Below, piece after piece: positions 1 through 10,287 of a DNA stretch of 61,281 nt (position 1 is its first letter; every line of letters starts with the position of its first letter). This DNA comes from Ramlibacter sp. GTDB taxonomy: Bacteria > Pseudomonadota > Gammaproteobacteria > Burkholderiales > Burkholderiaceae_C. A model generated the notes under the pieces. It was given only the letters and a program-made list of their open reading frames with translations, ran no database searches and was not told the DNA's origin. The stretch lies in the NCBI GenBank assembly GCA_014376765.1, contig JACMQX010000149.1, forward strand, positions 1 through 61,281, in the 5' to 3' direction. The position numbers and the translations under genes were made by a program.

Positions 1-10
1 ACTCTTGGGC

Positions 11-32
11 TCTGTGGAAATCCGTCCGCAGA
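11..32 (+). promoter_or_regulatory. Stem-loop in the rplU leader
   Basis: The 53 bases before rplU hold an inverted repeat, TCTGTGG at 11-17 and CCGCAGA at 26-32 with an 8-base loop, giving seven pairs including one G-T. L21 operons in other proteobacteria carry leader structures, so this could be part of one. The leader is cut by the window edge, so its role is a guess. Confidence 0.3.
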
Positions 33-53
33 ACTCCATTACGAGGTTCAACC

Positions 54-365
54 ATGTACGCGGTCATAAAAACCGGTGGCAAACAGTATCGTGTTGCTTC
101 CGGCGAAAAAATTAAAGTAGAACAGATTGCTGCGGACGTAGGCCAGGAAATCGTGATCGACCAGGTTTTGGCTGTCGGCATCGGCAGCGATCTCAAGGTT
201 GGCACACCCCTGGTGTCCGGCGCAACCGTCACAGTCACAGTACTGTCGCACGGGAAGCACGACAAAGTGCGCATCTTCAAGATGCGCCGTCGTAAGCACT
301 ATCAGAAACGTCAAGGGCATCGCCAGCAGTTCACCGAACTGCAAATCGGCGTCATTGCTGCATAA
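54..365 (+). CDS. rplU: 50S ribosomal protein L21
   Basis: L21 binds 23S rRNA in the large ribosomal subunit. The 103 residues match the usual bacterial length. The N-terminus [14 protein letters not shown] and the basic C-terminal stretch [15 protein letters not shown] are the family hallmarks. The start is supported by GAGG at 43-46, seven bases before ATG. It lies 12 bases before rpmA and forms the standard rplU-rpmA operon, followed by obgE, an arrangement conserved across proteobacteria. Nothing is unusual in the protein. Confidence 0.98.
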   Translation: MYAVIKTGGKQYRVASGEKIKVEQIAADVGQEIVIDQVLAVGIGSDLKVGTPLVSGATVTVTVLSHGKHDKVRIFKMRRRKHYQKRQGHRQQFTELQIGVIAA

Positions 366-377
366 GGAGCAAGAGTC

Positions 378-641
378 ATGGCACAGAAAAAAGGCGGCGG
401 CTCTACGCGAAACGGCCGGGATTCCCAGCCCAAGATGCTTGGCGTGAAAAGGTTCGGCGGCGAACTGATCAGCGCAGGCTCCATCATCGTGCGCCAGCGT
501 GGCACCCGTTTCCATCCCGGCACCAATGTCGGTATTGGCACGGACCACACCCTGTTTGCGCTAATTGACGGCCATGTGTCGTTTGCCATCAAGGGTTCGA
601 TGAACAAGCACACGGTGAGCGTGACTCCGGCCGCAAGCTGA
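378..641 (+). CDS. rpmA: 50S ribosomal protein L27
   Basis: L27 is a large-subunit protein whose N-terminal tail reaches the peptidyl transferase centre. The 87-residue product begins [16 protein letters not shown], the proteobacterial form that lacks the cleavable N-terminal extension of Firmicutes. The body has the conserved GTRFHPG and GTDHTLFAL segments. A strong ribosome site AAGGAG sits at 364-369. It is the second gene of the L21/L27 operon and is followed by a clear intrinsic terminator at 661-689 before obgE. Confidence 0.98.
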   Translation: MAQKKGGGSTRNGRDSQPKMLGVKRFGGELISAGSIIVRQRGTRFHPGTNVGIGTDHTLFALIDGHVSFAIKGSMNKHTVSVTPAAS

Positions 642-660
642 TCACTTCGACTCTCCATCG

Positions 661-689
661 AAGCCCCGCCTTGTCGGGGCTTTGTTTTT
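661..689 (+). terminator. Intrinsic terminator after rpmA
   Basis: An 8-bp perfect stem (AAGCCCCG at 661-668 with CGGGGCTT at 675-682, 6-base loop) runs into a T-rich tract ending at 689. It ends the rplU-rpmA transcript, so obgE at 722 is probably reached by readthrough or from its own promoter. Confidence 0.88.
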
Positions 690-721
690 GGCGGCAATTT
701 TTTATTTAAACTGGGTTCCTT

Positions 722-1804
722 ATGAAGTTCGTGGACGAAGCCTATGTCGACGTCATCGCTGGAGACGGCGGGGATGGTTGCGTGTCGTTTCGCCATGAGA
801 AGTACAAGGAATTTGGTGGCCCCAATGGTGGCGATGGCGGGCGCGGCGGGCATGTTTTTGCAGTGGCAGACGTCAACCTCAATACGCTGGTTGATTTCCG
901 CTATTCGCGTCGCCACGAAGCCAGACGCGGCGGCCATGGGTTAGGGTCTGACATGTTCGGCGCAGCGGCTGACGACATCACCTTGAAGGTTCCTGTGGGA
1001 ACCATCATCAGTGACGCCGAGACCGGAGAGGTTCTCTACGAGCTTTTGGTCCCTGGCGAGGTCATCACCATTGCCAAAGGTGGCGACGGCGGCTTTGGCA
1101 ACATGCGTTTCAAGAGCGCCATCAATCGTGCGCCAAGGCAAAAGACGCCGGGTTGGCCTGGCGAGAAAAAGAGTCTCAAGCTGGAACTGAAGGTGTTGGC
1201 CGACGTTGGCCTTCTGGGGATGCCCAATGCGGGCAAGTCCACCTTCATCACGGCGGTATCTAACGCCCGCCCCCGTATCGCCGACTACCCATTCACCACC
1301 TTGCATCCCAACCTGGGCGTGGTGCGCGTTGGCCTGGAGCAAAGCTTTGTTGTTGCAGACCTTCCCGGGTTGATCGAGGGCGCGTCCGAAGGTGCGGGAC
1401 TGGGTCATCTTTTCCTGCGGCACTTGCAGCGCACGAGGCTGCTGCTTCACATTATTGACCTCGCGCCATTTGACGGGGCAGACCCCGTGGCTCAAGCCAA
1501 AGCCATCATCGGCGAGTTGAAAAAGTACGACGCTGCGCTTTATGAAAAGCCGCGCTGGCTGGTACTCAACAAGCTCGACATGGTGCCGGATGACGAGCGC
1601 GAAGCCCGCGTCAAGGACTTCGTCAAGCGCTTCAAGTTCAAGGGGCCGGTGTTCGAGATTTCGGCATTGACGCGTGCGGGCTGCCAGCCTTTGGTGCAGG
1701 CGATCTACAAACATGTCAAGGCGCAGCAGGTCGCTGTGCAGCCGGCCATCTACATCGACCCGCGATTTGCCGGCGAGCCCGCGGCTGACAAGCCTGCCGA
1801 GTAA
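722..1804 (+). CDS. obgE: Obg-family GTPase ObgE/CgtA
   Basis: This GTPase acts in late 50S ribosome assembly and stress control. The N-terminal Obg fold (about residues 1-158) is glycine-rich ([18 protein letters not shown]). The GTPase domain follows with G1 GMPNAGKST (166-174), G3 DLPG (213-216), G4 NKLD (about 283) and G5 in EISALT. The short acidic C-terminal tail has no OCT domain, as in other proteobacteria; 360 residues is typical. No clear ribosome site precedes the ATG. It lies downstream of rplU-rpmA and ahead of proB, a common betaproteobacterial order. Confidence 0.97.
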   Translation: MKFVDEAYVDVIAGDGGDGCVSFRHEKYKEFGGPNGGDGGRGGHVFAVADVNLNTLVDFRYSRRHEARRGGHGLGSDMFGAAADDITLKVPVGTIISDAETGEVLYELLVPGEVITIAKGGDGGFGNMRFKSAINRAPRQKTPGWPGEKKSLKLELKVLADVGLLGMPNAGKSTFITAVSNARPRIADYPFTTLHPNLGVVRVGLEQSFVVADLPGLIEGASEGAGLGHLFLRHLQRTRLLLHIIDLAPFDGADPVAQAKAIIGELKKYDAALYEKPRWLVLNKLDMVPDDEREARVKDFVKRFKFKGPVFEISALTRAGCQPLVQAIYKHVKAQQVAVQPAIYIDPRFAGEPAADKPAE

Positions 1805-1859
1805 GCCATGGCGGCGCCGGCAACTTCCGCCAGGCGCCCGCTGCCACAACAAAAATTTC

Positions 1860-2996
1860 ATGAACCAGCAAGCAGCTTCCACCGTCTTGCGTGACGCGCG
1901 CAGGATCGTCGTCAAGGTTGGCTCCAGCCTCGTGACCAATGAGGGCCGCGGACTGGACGAAGCCGCCATCGGCGAATGGTGTCGCCAGCTCGCCTTCCTG
2001 GCCAAGGATGGGCGTGAAGTCGTGATGGTCTCCAGCGGCGCGATTGCTGAAGGTATGAAGCGGCTGGGTTGGACAGTGCGCCCCCACGAAATCAACGAAC
2101 TGCAGGCGGCTGCCGCGGTGGGCCAGATGGGGCTGGCCCAGATGTATGAAACCAAGCTGCGCGAAAACAACCTGGGCTCGGCGCAGGTCCTGTTGACACA
2201 TGCCGACCTGGCGGACCGGGAGCGCTATCTCAACGCGCGCTCCACCCTGCTCACCTTGCTCAAGCTCGGCGTGGTGCCTGTCATCAACGAGAACGACACG
2301 GTGGTCAACGACGAAATCAAGTTCGGCGACAACGACACCTTGGGCGCGCTGGTAGCCAACCTCATCGAGGCTGACGCACTGGTGATCCTCACCGACCAGA
2401 AAGGCCTGTACACCGCCGACCCTCGCAAGGATCCGGCTGCTGTTTTTGTGCGTGAAGCGTCAGCGGGCGATCCGGCACTGGAGGCGATGGCCGGGGGTGC
2501 TGGTTCAAGCCTGGGGCGCGGCGGGATGATCACCAAAATCCTGGCCGCCCGGCGCGCGGCGGGCTCAGGCGCCTCTACCGTCATCGCGTGGGGGCGGGAG
2601 CCGGATGCCTTGGTGAGGCTCATCAAAGGCGATGCGATCGGCACGCTGCTGGTGGCGCAGACCCAGAAAAAGCAGGCACGCAAACAGTGGATGGCCGATC
2701 ACCTCCAGCTGCGAGGTGCCGTGTCAGTTGACGATGGCGCTGCAGCCAAGGTGTGCGATGAAGGCAAAAGCCTGTTGCCGATCGGCATGACTGCCGTGGA
2801 AGGTGAGTTTTCGCGCGGCGATGTGATTGCCGTGCGCAATGCCACTGGCACTGAGCTGGCCCGCGGCCTCGCAAACTATTCGAGCATTGAGGCCCGACTG
2901 CTATGCCGCAAATCCTCAAGCGAATTTAAAAAGCTGCTGGGCTACGCAGCGGAGCCGGAGATGGTTCACCGCGACAACATGGTGCTGATGAAGTAA
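1860..2996 (+). CDS. proB: Glutamate 5-kinase
   Basis: ProB phosphorylates glutamate in the first step of proline synthesis. The 378-residue product has an amino-acid kinase domain starting at [14 protein letters not shown], with the conserved [14 protein letters not shown] and INENDTV segments and the nucleotide-binding [16 protein letters not shown]-terminal PUA domain (about 275-372) completes the usual architecture. The reading frame stays open back into obgE, but the ATG at 1860 gives [21 protein letters not shown], the expected N-terminus. No proA or proC lies next to it. Confidence 0.96.
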   Translation: MNQQAASTVLRDARRIVVKVGSSLVTNEGRGLDEAAIGEWCRQLAFLAKDGREVVMVSSGAIAEGMKRLGWTVRPHEINELQAAAAVGQMGLAQMYETKLRENNLGSAQVLLTHADLADRERYLNARSTLLTLLKLGVVPVINENDTVVNDEIKFGDNDTLGALVANLIEADALVILTDQKGLYTADPRKDPAAVFVREASAGDPALEAMAGGAGSSLGRGGMITKILAARRAAGSGASTVIAWGREPDALVRLIKGDAIGTLLVAQTQKKQARKQWMADHLQLRGAVSVDDGAAAKVCDEGKSLLPIGMTAVEGEFSRGDVIAVRNATGTELARGLANYSSIEARLLCRKSSSEFKKLLGYAAEPEMVHRDNMVLMK

Positions 2997-3032
2997 CACG
3001 GCTGGACGCTGCCGCGGGTCACGCGCAGAACC

Positions 3033-3542
3033 TCAAAAAGGGTAGACCCCACCGCGCGAATTGGGCCGGAGTAATTCCCGGACCACATCGTCCACCCGGT
3101 TGGGCGTGCCGCCTTCGGGGCAGGCCCCTTGCCGCGAAAGCTGATAGGCATGCGATGAATTCCGGTTGCTGATCATGGCGACCCATTGCGGATCAGCAAC
3201 CTGGTTCCATCCGCTTCCCGGGTTGTAGCGGGCGTAGGTCTTGAACTCGCCGCTTGAGCACCGGATACCTTCGAACATCGCGTTGATGGTTCCGCTGCTG
3301 CTGCGTGCCACTACGACATACCGGACGATGCCGTCCTTGCTGATGCTCATCGTCTGGGGATCCACACCGAACCGCAGCGCAGATGCTGCGCTTACGTCAA
3401 AGGGGATGACGCGCGATGCTTCAAAAGCCGGTGCCGCAGGCGCATCGCTTTCTTTGTAATCGGGATCATCTCTGGGTGTTTGCGCAATCACGGGACAGGC
3501 CGAAGCCATCAACAAGACGGCCAAAATTCTACGAAGCCGCAT
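3033..3542 (-). CDS. CNP1-like family secreted protein
   Basis: A 169-residue protein of unknown function, resembling the CNP1-like family of betaproteobacteria. It starts [21 protein letters not shown], a clear Sec signal peptide with likely cleavage after Ala-Gln, so the mature protein should be periplasmic. The mature part has a conserved core around [20 protein letters not shown] and two cysteines that could form a disulfide. Its ATG overlaps the last 14 bases of rppH, so translation is probably coupled. It converges on proB. Family assignment is by recognition of sequence style and the rppH neighbour. Confidence 0.75.
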   Translation of the reverse strand: MRLRRILAVLLMASACPVIAQTPRDDPDYKESDAPAAPAFEASRVIPFDVSAASALRFGVDPQTMSISKDGIVRYVVVARSSSGTINAMFEGIRCSSGEFKTYARYNPGSGWNQVADPQWVAMISNRNSSHAYQLSRQGACPEGGTPNRVDDVVRELLRPNSRGGVYPF

Positions 3543-4191
3543 GCGTGTTTTCCTTTGCAGCCAGATGGGACAGGCCGGCTTGTGGATCAGGGTCGAAGGT
3601 CGCGCCTGGGGGCAGTTCAAATGATGCACCCAGCATGTGCTCAGCGCCGCCTTCCGGTGCGTCGCCATCATGTTCGCGCAGCCGCATGCCACTGCGCAGG
3701 TAACGGTTGCGGTGGTCATGGCGCGGCAAGTAGCGAGCCAACTCCGTCAGTGCCATTTCGTAGACACCACGCTTGAACTCCACTACGACGTCCAGCGGCA
3801 CCCAATAGTCGTTCCAGCGCCAGGCGTCGAACTCCGGATGATTGGTGGCGCGCAGGTTCAGGTCCCAGTCGTGACCCACTAGTTGCAGCAGATACCAGAT
3901 CTGCTTCTGGCCCTTGTAGTGACCTCGCGCGTCCCGGCGTATGTACCGGTCAGGCACCTCGTAGCGCAACCAGTCTCGGGTGCGGGCCAGCATGCGAACA
4001 TGCTCGGGCATTAACCCCACTTCTTCATGCAGCTCGCGCAGCATGGCTTGCTCGGGTGTTTCACCCCGGTCAATGCCACCCTGCGGAAACTGCCAGGAAT
4101 GGGTGCGTATGCGCTTGCCCCAGAACACCTGGTTTTTCTGGTTGAGCAGGATGATGCCGACGTTAGGCCGAAAGCCATCCCGGTCAAGCAT
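3529..4191 (-). CDS. rppH: RNA pyrophosphohydrolase (Nudix)
   Basis: RppH removes pyrophosphate from the 5' end of mRNAs and so starts RNase E dependent decay. The ATG at 4191 gives [17 protein letters not shown], the standard family start; a TTG two codons upstream is less likely. The Nudix box begins [17 protein letters not shown] and continues HEEVG with all catalytic glutamates. The HSWQFPQGG segment before it is typical. A C-terminal extension beyond about residue 160 is rich in acidic and glycine residues, as in other Burkholderiales. It is divergent from proS. Confidence 0.94.
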   Translation of the reverse strand: MLDRDGFRPNVGIILLNQKNQVFWGKRIRTHSWQFPQGGIDRGETPEQAMLRELHEEVGLMPEHVRMLARTRDWLRYEVPDRYIRRDARGHYKGQKQIWYLLQLVGHDWDLNLRATNHPEFDAWRWNDYWVPLDVVVEFKRGVYEMALTELARYLPRHDHRNRYLRSGMRLREHDGDAPEGGAEHMLGASFELPPGATFDPDPQAGLSHLAAKENTHAAS

Positions 4192-4283
4192 AATCAAACC
4201 CCAAATTTTGAACTGATTCCATTATGCACAGCAACGTGGGTGCAGCAAGGGGTCAGGTCTTACCGCAGCAGGCAAATAGCCCC

Positions 4284-6029
4284 ATGAAAGCCTCCCAGTT
4301 TTTCGTCTCCACCCTTAAAGAAGCGCCGGCCGATGCGGAAGTGGCCAGCCACAAACTGATGATGCGCGCCGGCATGATCAAGAAGCTCGGCGCAGGCATA
4401 TACAGCTACATGCCGATGGGCCTGCGCGTCATTCGCAAGGTCGAAGCCATCGTGCGCGAAGAGATGAACCGCGCGGGCGCTGTGGAGCTCACCATGCCCG
4501 TCGTGCAGCCCGCCGAGTTGTGGCAGGAGAGTGGCCGGTTCCAGGGCTACGGCGAAGAGCTTTTGCGTATCAAGGACCGGCATGATCGCGACTTTGTAGT
4601 TCAGCCCACGAGTGAAGAAGTGGTGACCGACATCGCCCGCCAGGAAATCCGCAGCTACAAACAGCTGCCCAGGAATTTTTACCAGATACAGACCAAGTTC
4701 CGCGATGAACGCCGCCCGCGCTTTGGTGTGATGCGTGGCCGCGAGTTCACCATGAAGGACGCCTACAGCTTTGACCGCGACCTGGACAGCGCCAAAGCCA
4801 GCTACCAGGCCATGTCGCAGACCTACCGCCGCATCTTTGACCGCTTCGGCCTGCGCTACCGTGCGGTTGCTGCGGACAGCGGCACCATTGGCGGCGACGT
4901 GAGCCAGGAGTTCCAGGTGATTGCGGCAACGGGGGAAGACGCGATCGTCTATTGCCCCGACAGTGACTACGCTGCCAACATGGAGAAGGCAGAGGCGCTC
5001 GCGCCCGCAGGTCGCCGCCCGGATGCGGCGCAGTCTCTCACCAAGACCCCCACGCCGGGAAAAAGCACTTGCGCCGACGTGGCCGAACTGCTGGGCGTGC
5101 CGCTTGCTCAAACAGTCAAGTCCCTGGTCCTCGCCACAGACATGTTGAACGAACGAGGTGAAGTGGCCAGAACACAGGTGTGGCTTCTGCTGCTGCGCGG
5201 TGACCACGACATGAATGAAATCAAGGCCAGCAAGGTGCCCGGGCTCAACAATGGCTTTCGCTTTGCGAGCGTGCCGGAGATCGTGGACCACTTCGGCAGC
5301 GAACCCGGCTACCTGGGCCCGCTGGGCCTGGTCAAGCCGGTGAAGATCGTGGCGGATCGCGAAGTAGCTGTCAGGGCCGACTGGATCTGCGGCGCCAACG
5401 AGGCGGGCTTTCACATGACAGGCGTCAACTGGGGTCGCGACCTGCCCGAGCCCGCCTTGGTGGCTGACTTGCGTAACGTCGTCGAGGGTGACCCTTCGCC
5501 TGACGGCAAAGGCAGCTTGTCGATCGAACGTGGCATTGAAGTCGGGCATGTTTTTGTCCTGGGCACCAAGTACAGCAAGCCGATGAAAGCCACCTTTCTG
5601 GACGAGAACGGCAAGCCCCAGTTCCTGGAGATGGGTTGTTACGGCATCGGCATCACACGCCTTCCCGCTGCTGCGATCGAACAGAACCACGACGAGCGCG
5701 GGATCATCTGGCCCGACGCGCTTGCGCCGTTCACCGTCGTCATCTGCCCGATCGGCATGGACCGTAGCGAAGACGTCAAACTTGCCGCCAATCAACTGCA
5801 TGATGAATTGCTCGCGGCCGGCGTGGATGCATTGCTGGACGACCGGGGTGAGCGTCCCGGTGCGATGTTTGCAGACTGGGAGCTCATCGGCATTCCGCAT
5901 CGCGTGGTGATTTCCGAGCGGGGTCTGAAAGAAGGCCAGCTTGAGTACCAGCACCGGCGTGACGCCGCTGCAACCAAAGTGCCCGCCGCTGAAGTTTTTG
6001 CGTTCCTTAAAGGCCGGCTGCAAGGGTGA
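4284..6029 (+). CDS. proS: Prolyl-tRNA synthetase
   Basis: ProS charges tRNA-Pro in the cytoplasm. The 581-residue bacterial-type enzyme has class II motif 1 near [16 protein letters not shown], motif 2 with [17 protein letters not shown], and motif 3 with [10 protein letters not shown]. The inserted editing domain, which hydrolyses Ala-tRNA-Pro, spans about residues 230-390. A C-terminal anticodon-binding domain includes [18 protein letters not shown]. The frame is open 20 codons further upstream, but [15 protein letters not shown] is the family N-terminus. It overlaps the next gene by four bases. Confidence 0.97.
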   Translation: MKASQFFVSTLKEAPADAEVASHKLMMRAGMIKKLGAGIYSYMPMGLRVIRKVEAIVREEMNRAGAVELTMPVVQPAELWQESGRFQGYGEELLRIKDRHDRDFVVQPTSEEVVTDIARQEIRSYKQLPRNFYQIQTKFRDERRPRFGVMRGREFTMKDAYSFDRDLDSAKASYQAMSQTYRRIFDRFGLRYRAVAADSGTIGGDVSQEFQVIAATGEDAIVYCPDSDYAANMEKAEALAPAGRRPDAAQSLTKTPTPGKSTCADVAELLGVPLAQTVKSLVLATDMLNERGEVARTQVWLLLLRGDHDMNEIKASKVPGLNNGFRFASVPEIVDHFGSEPGYLGPLGLVKPVKIVADREVAVRADWICGANEAGFHMTGVNWGRDLPEPALVADLRNVVEGDPSPDGKGSLSIERGIEVGHVFVLGTKYSKPMKATFLDENGKPQFLEMGCYGIGITRLPAAAIEQNHDERGIIWPDALAPFTVVICPIGMDRSEDVKLAANQLHDELLAAGVDALLDDRGERPGAMFADWELIGIPHRVVISERGLKEGQLEYQHRRDAAATKVPAAEVFAFLKGRLQG

Positions 6030-6646
6030 TCAACCGCCGCAGTTGCCTGGGTGGAATTTCTGGCGGCATGGCGCTGCTGGGGCTGGCACAGCCGGCCCGT
6101 GCCGGCGGCCAGCTCGAAGAGCCGCTGGTCGACTCAGTGCGCTCCGCGCTGAGTTCGGCCATTGCGAACAGCGCGCCCCCCGTTCCTGAATTTACTGACA
6201 CCGAATCGCGACTGGCCTATCTGCGTTGGCTGGGCGCGATGAGCGAGCGGCTTAAAAAGAAGAAATCAGACTTTCAGGTGCGCAAGGAGTTCTTGCAAAC
6301 CGTCTGGTATGAAAGCCGCCGGGCAGGCGTGGACAAGGGTCTGGTCCTTGGGCTGATCCAGGTGGAAAGCAATTTCCGCAAGTATGCCGTCAGCCCGGTC
6401 GGCGCGCGCGGCTACATGCAGGTGATGCCGTTCTGGACCCGCGTGATCGGCGATGGCGACGCAAGCAAACTGTTCCACATGCAGACAAACCTGCGCTTTG
6501 GCTGCGTGATCCTGCGGCACTACCTGGACCGGGAGCGGGGCGATCTCTTCATGACGCTCGGCCGTTACAACGGTAGCCGCGGCAAGGCGCCGTACCCCGA
6601 TGCCGTGCTGGGCGCCGCGCGTCTGTGGCAGTTTGACGCGCGCTGA
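6026..6646 (+). CDS. Lytic transglycosylase, SLT family
   Basis: A 206-residue periplasmic peptidoglycan-cleaving enzyme. The GTG start overlaps the proS stop in a GTGA junction, implying translational coupling. The N-terminus [19 protein letters not shown] resembles a Tat or Sec signal with a twin arginine, cleaved near AQPARA. The SLT domain spans about residues 100-195, with catalytic Glu in IQVESNF, then [15 protein letters not shown] and the YNGS motif. The ATG at 6068 would remove the twin arginine, so GTG is preferred. Enzymes of this type commonly follow proS in Comamonadaceae. Confidence 0.88.
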   Translation: MINRRSCLGGISGGMALLGLAQPARAGGQLEEPLVDSVRSALSSAIANSAPPVPEFTDTESRLAYLRWLGAMSERLKKKKSDFQVRKEFLQTVWYESRRAGVDKGLVLGLIQVESNFRKYAVSPVGARGYMQVMPFWTRVIGDGDASKLFHMQTNLRFGCVILRHYLDRERGDLFMTLGRYNGSRGKAPYPDAVLGAARLWQFDAR

Positions 6647-6676
6647 GTTGGTGCAAGCGCTATTTGTGCGTAACCG

Positions 6677-7672
6677 CTATTGCACGAAGCCCATCCTCCC
6701 CTTGGCCGTGCCCGGCTTGGGCAAATCCTCCACCGCCACATCATCACGTCCCGCCAGCCGTGCATTGCCGAACGCCGTCATCAGCGCGCGGCGCATTTCG
6801 CGCGGCGCCAATTCGGCCAGCTGGTCAAGTAAATCGTCCTGCGGCTCGGGCGCAAAGCGGTGGCCCCAGTCATGCTCTGCACGGATCGAGGTGTAGAGGT
6901 TCAGCGCAATTCGCCGCGCAGCGTCCAGCGTGGGCGCCTCGATCTCGAAGACGTTCATACGGTTGAGAATGGGCTCAGGAATCGACCGCGCATCGTTGGC
7001 GGTGGTGATCCAGATGACTTGGCTTGCATCAATCGCCACTTCGGCAAACTCGTCCATGAAGCTTTGCGCCGTGTCGTGTTCCAGCAGGCTGTAAAGCGCG
7101 CCCAGCGGGTCGTACTGGGCATCGGCGCTGGCCTTGTCGATTTCATCGACCACGATCACCGGATTGGCGTACTGGCCGTCCACCAGGGCTTCAAACACCT
7201 TGCCTGGCTTGGCGCCCTTCCATTGGGACGATGAGCCCGACAGCAGCCAGCCCGCCGTCATGGAGCTCATGGGGACCAGACTCATGCCAGTGCCCAGCAA
7301 CTCGGCCAGCTTTTTGGCGAAGTGGGTCTTGCCGATACCCGGTGGGCCGAGCAACAACATCGGCGTCACCTCCAAGCCATCGCGGCTGTCCTGGCTGAGT
7401 GCGACATGACGCTTGACGTCGTCCAGCACCTTGTCGAAGTTGGGCAGTTGGTCGTAGAGCGATGCCATGTGCGGCACGCCCGATGGCTTCACCTGGAAGC
7501 GCTCGGGGCCGCGCTCCAGCATGCGTTCGTAAGTGGTGCGCAGGCTTTCATAGTCGCGCTGGGGCAGCTTGGCCAGCTTGCGTTCTACCTCGTCGGTGCG
7601 GTAGACGCTGCGCAGCTGGGCCACGGGCAGCTTGAAGGATGAAGACTGAGGAACAAGACTTCTGGATTCCAT
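6677..7672 (-). CDS. Lon-type AAA ATPase without protease domain
   Basis: A 331-residue AAA+ ATPase with Walker A GPPGIGKT (109-116), Walker B VIVVDEID (172-178), sensor-1 at ITTAND and an arginine finger in ILNRM. The stretch PLGALYSLLEHDTAQSF resembles the AAA domain of Lon. There is no Lon N-terminal domain and no Ser-Lys protease domain, and none lies downstream. The ATG at 7672 has GGGAG seven bases before it; an in-frame codon eight residues upstream is less likely. It converges on the transglycosylase gene. The substrate is unknown; it could be a remodelling ATPase. Confidence 0.8.
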   Translation of the reverse strand: MESRSLVPQSSSFKLPVAQLRSVYRTDEVERKLAKLPQRDYESLRTTYERMLERGPERFQVKPSGVPHMASLYDQLPNFDKVLDDVKRHVALSQDSRDGLEVTPMLLLGPPGIGKTHFAKKLAELLGTGMSLVPMSSMTAGWLLSGSSSQWKGAKPGKVFEALVDGQYANPVIVVDEIDKASADAQYDPLGALYSLLEHDTAQSFMDEFAEVAIDASQVIWITTANDARSIPEPILNRMNVFEIEAPTLDAARRIALNLYTSIRAEHDWGHRFAPEPQDDLLDQLAELAPREMRRALMTAFGNARLAGRDDVAVEDLPKPGTAKGRMGFVQ

Positions 7673-7744
7673 CGGGCACTCCCAGGCAATGAACACAAAT
7701 TCATTTCAGCATAAGCCGTGCCAGCGTTCAATAGAGGGAAAGCA

Positions 7745-7828
7745 CTGTCGGCGCTGCGCGACAGGGGTGGCGCGCTGGCAGTCCGCGTTGGAGTCTGCCG
7801 GGGCCGTGGTGACTTGAAGAGTCAAGTC
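7745..7828. repeat. Two inverted repeats in the AAA ATPase/grxD spacer
   Basis: The 182-base spacer between the leftward grxD and the leftward ATPase gene holds CTGTCG/CGACAG (7745-7750 and 7759-7764) and a perfect 7-bp repeat GACTTGA/TCAAGTC (7811-7817 and 7822-7828, 4-base loop). Neither is followed by a T tract on either strand. They could be operator sites or transcript structures for the ATPase gene. Confidence 0.4.
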
Positions 7829-7854
7829 GGGAGGCGTTGCATCACGGGTGAACT

Positions 7855-8193
7855 TCAGGCCTGCGAAGAACCCTGAGGCGCGCCCAACACCTGCTGCAGC
7901 TCACCGCTCTCATACATCTCCATCATGATGTCTGAGCCGCCGACGAATTCACCTTTGACGTAAAGCTGCGGGATCGTGGGCCAGTTGCTGTATTCCTTGA
8001 TGCCCTGGCGAATGCCTTCGTCTTCCAGCACATTGACGGTCGTGACCGCTTTCGTGTCGACGCCGCAGGCCTTCAGGATCTGCATGGCGCGGCCGGAAAA
8101 GCCGCACATCGGGAAGCTGGCATTGCCTTTCATGAACAGCAGCACGTCGCTGGTTTTGACAAGCTCGTCGATTCGTTGTTGTGCATCACTCAT
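7855..8193 (-). CDS. grxD: Monothiol glutaredoxin, Grx4 family
   Basis: Grx4-type glutaredoxins carry and deliver [2Fe-2S] clusters. The 112-residue protein has the monothiol active site CGFS in [19 protein letters not shown], then the glutathione-binding [19 protein letters not shown] segment. Length and start match the family; AAGGAG lies nine bases before the ATG. It follows prmC on the same strand with a 37-base gap, so it probably ends the hemA-prfA-prmC-grxD cluster, an order conserved in many betaproteobacteria. Confidence 0.95.
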   Translation of the reverse strand: MSDAQQRIDELVKTSDVLLFMKGNASFPMCGFSGRAMQILKACGVDTKAVTTVNVLEDEGIRQGIKEYSNWPTIPQLYVKGEFVGGSDIMMEMYESGELQQVLGAPQGSSQA

Positions 8194-8230
8194 GGGGCTG
8201 CTCCTTATGGCTCAAAATGGAATCGCCTGA

Positions 8231-9073
8231 TTATCCCAGTGCCGGCACTTTCCCGCCCGAGCACCGCGCTATGCCCGCCACGTCATTGCGGCTGCCTACC
8301 TCAGAGAATCCTGCGGTCGCGAGCAATGCGCGCACTGCACCAGCCTGGTCCCAGCCGTGCTCCAGCAGCAGCCAGCCGCCCGGCAGCAGCCGCGACGCAG
8401 CGGACGCGATGATCTGGCGGATGTCGTCCAGCCCATCGGCGCCTGAAACCAGTGCCTGCGCCGGCTCATGGGATAAGGTGGGGAGGTGGGTATCACCCTG
8501 CGCGATGTAAGGCGGGTTGGAAGCGATGAGGTCGTAGTGACCGCTGACACCGTCAAGCCATGAGCCGGCTGAAAAGGCCACGTCCAGGCCCAGGCGCTGC
8601 GCATTCGACGCCGCCACCTCAAGGGCAGCAGGGCTGGCGTCTACGGCACTCACACGTGCATCTGGCCGCTCATACTTGATGGCCAGCGCGATGGCGCCGC
8701 TGCCCGTGCCCAGGTCGAGCACCCGGGGCGTCCCGGTGTCTTTCAAAACGGCCAAAACCCAGTCCACCAGTGTTTCCGTGTCAGGCCGCGGGATCAGCAC
8801 CCGCGAGTCCACCTGCAGCTCAAGCCCATAGAAAGCCTGTCTGCCCCTCAGATAGGCCAGTGGCTCGCCAGCCGCGCGCCGCGCGCACAGCCTCATGAAA
8901 CGGTCTCCCGCATCAGCAGGCAAACCGTCACTGTCGTGTGCAATCAGCCAGGCGCGATCATTGGGTTTCCGGCCCAGAGCCTCAAGCAGCAGCAACTGGG
9001 CGTCAAGCCGGTCCAGTCCCTGGCGCCCTGCGTCACCCAGTGCCTGCGTCACCGTCATGCCAGGGCAGCTCAC
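8231..9073 (-). CDS. prmC: Release factor glutamine methyltransferase
   Basis: PrmC methylates the glutamine of the GGQ motif in release factors RF1 and RF2, using S-adenosylmethionine. The 280-residue protein has the SAM site [14 protein letters not shown] and the catalytic NPPY in [13 protein letters not shown]. The GTG start at 9073 overlaps the prfA stop by three bases, giving coupled translation; an internal ATG at 9058 five codons later is also possible. Pairing with prfA, its substrate, is one of the most conserved neighbourhoods in bacteria. Confidence 0.95.
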   Translation of the reverse strand: MSCPGMTVTQALGDAGRQGLDRLDAQLLLLEALGRKPNDRAWLIAHDSDGLPADAGDRFMRLCARRAAGEPLAYLRGRQAFYGLELQVDSRVLIPRPDTETLVDWVLAVLKDTGTPRVLDLGTGSGAIALAIKYERPDARVSAVDASPAALEVAASNAQRLGLDVAFSAGSWLDGVSGHYDLIASNPPYIAQGDTHLPTLSHEPAQALVSGADGLDDIRQIIASAASRLLPGGWLLLEHGWDQAGAVRALLATAGFSEVGSRNDVAGIARCSGGKVPALG

Positions 9074-10182
9074 TTGCCAGCACCCACTTCCAGCTCCTCC
9101 AGCTGCTCCGCCTTGCGCGCCAGCAGCAGAGCCTCGATCACTTCATCCAGATCACCCTCCATGACGAACTGCAACTTGTACAGCGTGAGGTTGATGCGGT
9201 GGTCGGTCAGGCGCCCTTGCGGGAAGTTGTAGGTGCGGATGCGGTCGCTGCGGTCGCCGCTGCCGATCAGCCCCTTGCGGGTGGCGGCGTCCTTGGCTGC
9301 GCGTTCCGAGCGGTCCTTTTCCTTGATGCGGGCGGCCAGCACCTGCAGGGCCTTGGCCTTGTTGCGGTGCTGGGAGCGGTCGTCCTGGCACTCGGCAACG
9401 ATGCCGGTGGGCAAGTGGGTGATGCGCACGGCCGAGTCGGTTTTGTTGACGTGCTGGCCGCCGGCGCCGCTGGCCCGGTAGGTGTCAATCCGCAGGTCGG
9501 AGGGGTTGATGAGCACCGCCTGGGCTTCGTCCGGTTCAGGCAGCGCGGCCACGGTGCAGGCACTGGTGTGGATGCGGCCCTGGGTCTCGGTGGCGGGCAC
9601 GCGCTGCACCCGGTGGCCACCAGACTCAAACTTGAGCTTGCCATATACCCCCGTGCCGCCGGCGCCGCCGGAGGGCGCGCCGACCATGCGCACCACCACC
9701 TCCTTGTAGCCACCCAACTCGCCGGGCGATTCACTAACGATCTCGCAGCGCCAGCCCTGCCGCTCGGCGTACTTCGTGTACATGCGCAGCAAATCACCCG
9801 CAAACAGGCCCGATTCGTCACCGCCGGTCCCGGCGCGGATTTCCAGAAAGGCATTGCGCGCGTCATCCGGGTCTCGGGGCAGCAGCAGGCGCTGGAGTTC
9901 GTCTTCCAGCAGCGCGATGTCGGCCTGCGCAGCCGTAATCTCTTCCTGTGCCATCTCTGCCATATCTGCGTCGTCCAGCATGGCCGTGGCCCCGGCCAGG
10001 TCCGCCTCACGCCTGACAAAGCGCGCGTATTGCGTGGCCACCTCGCTCACCTCGGTGTGCTCCCGGGTGAGGGCGCGGTAGCGGTCCATGTCCTTGACCA
10101 CGTCCTCCTGCTGCAGGAAAAAATCCAGTTCGTGGATGCGCGTGGCGTAGCGGTCGAGTTGCTGGCGAAGAAAGGGTTTCAT
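9070..10182 (-). CDS. prfA: Peptide chain release factor 1
   Basis: RF1 ends translation at UAA and UAG. The 370-residue product has the stop-codon recognition tripeptide PAT in [17 protein letters not shown] and the catalytic GGQ in [18 protein letters not shown]. The N-terminal helical domain starts [17 protein letters not shown] 7-bp hairpin lies just upstream at 10195-10213. It lies between hemA and prmC on the minus strand, the standard proteobacterial order. Confidence 0.97.
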   Translation of the reverse strand: MKPFLRQQLDRYATRIHELDFFLQQEDVVKDMDRYRALTREHTEVSEVATQYARFVRREADLAGATAMLDDADMAEMAQEEITAAQADIALLEDELQRLLLPRDPDDARNAFLEIRAGTGGDESGLFAGDLLRMYTKYAERQGWRCEIVSESPGELGGYKEVVVRMVGAPSGGAGGTGVYGKLKFESGGHRVQRVPATETQGRIHTSACTVAALPEPDEAQAVLINPSDLRIDTYRASGAGGQHVNKTDSAVRITHLPTGIVAECQDDRSQHRNKAKALQVLAARIKEKDRSERAAKDAATRKGLIGSGDRSDRIRTYNFPQGRLTDHRINLTLYKLQFVMEGDLDEVIEALLLARKAEQLEELEVGAGK

Positions 10183-10194
10183 TGGAATCTGTCA

Positions 10195-10213
10195 TGCCGG
10201 ACTGCCTCCGGCA
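10195..10213 (-). promoter_or_regulatory. Stem-loop 12 bases before the prfA start
   Basis: TGCCGGA at 10195-10201 pairs perfectly with TCCGGCA at 10207-10213 around a 5-base loop. It lies immediately upstream of the prfA ribosome-binding region, in the 105-base gap after hemA. It has no T tract, so it is more likely an intercistronic mRNA structure that tunes prfA translation or transcript stability than a terminator. Confidence 0.4.
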
Positions 10214-10287
10214 ATGCTGGGTTGCGTGATGGGGTGTGGAGTTTCGAACCCCGCACCGGTGGCGCCGGCCTGGCCGGGCGTGCGCCG

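Noticed and set aside
4260-6023. Long antisense frame opposite proS, and a similar one opposite the ligase (36997-38727).
   Set aside because: Both lie wholly under genes with intact motifs and show shadow composition.
10238-10252. A TTCGAA segment with short flanking complementarity, like a tRNA T-arm, in the hemA-prfA gap.
   Set aside because: The loop is five bases, and no acceptor, D or anticodon arms can be drawn around it.
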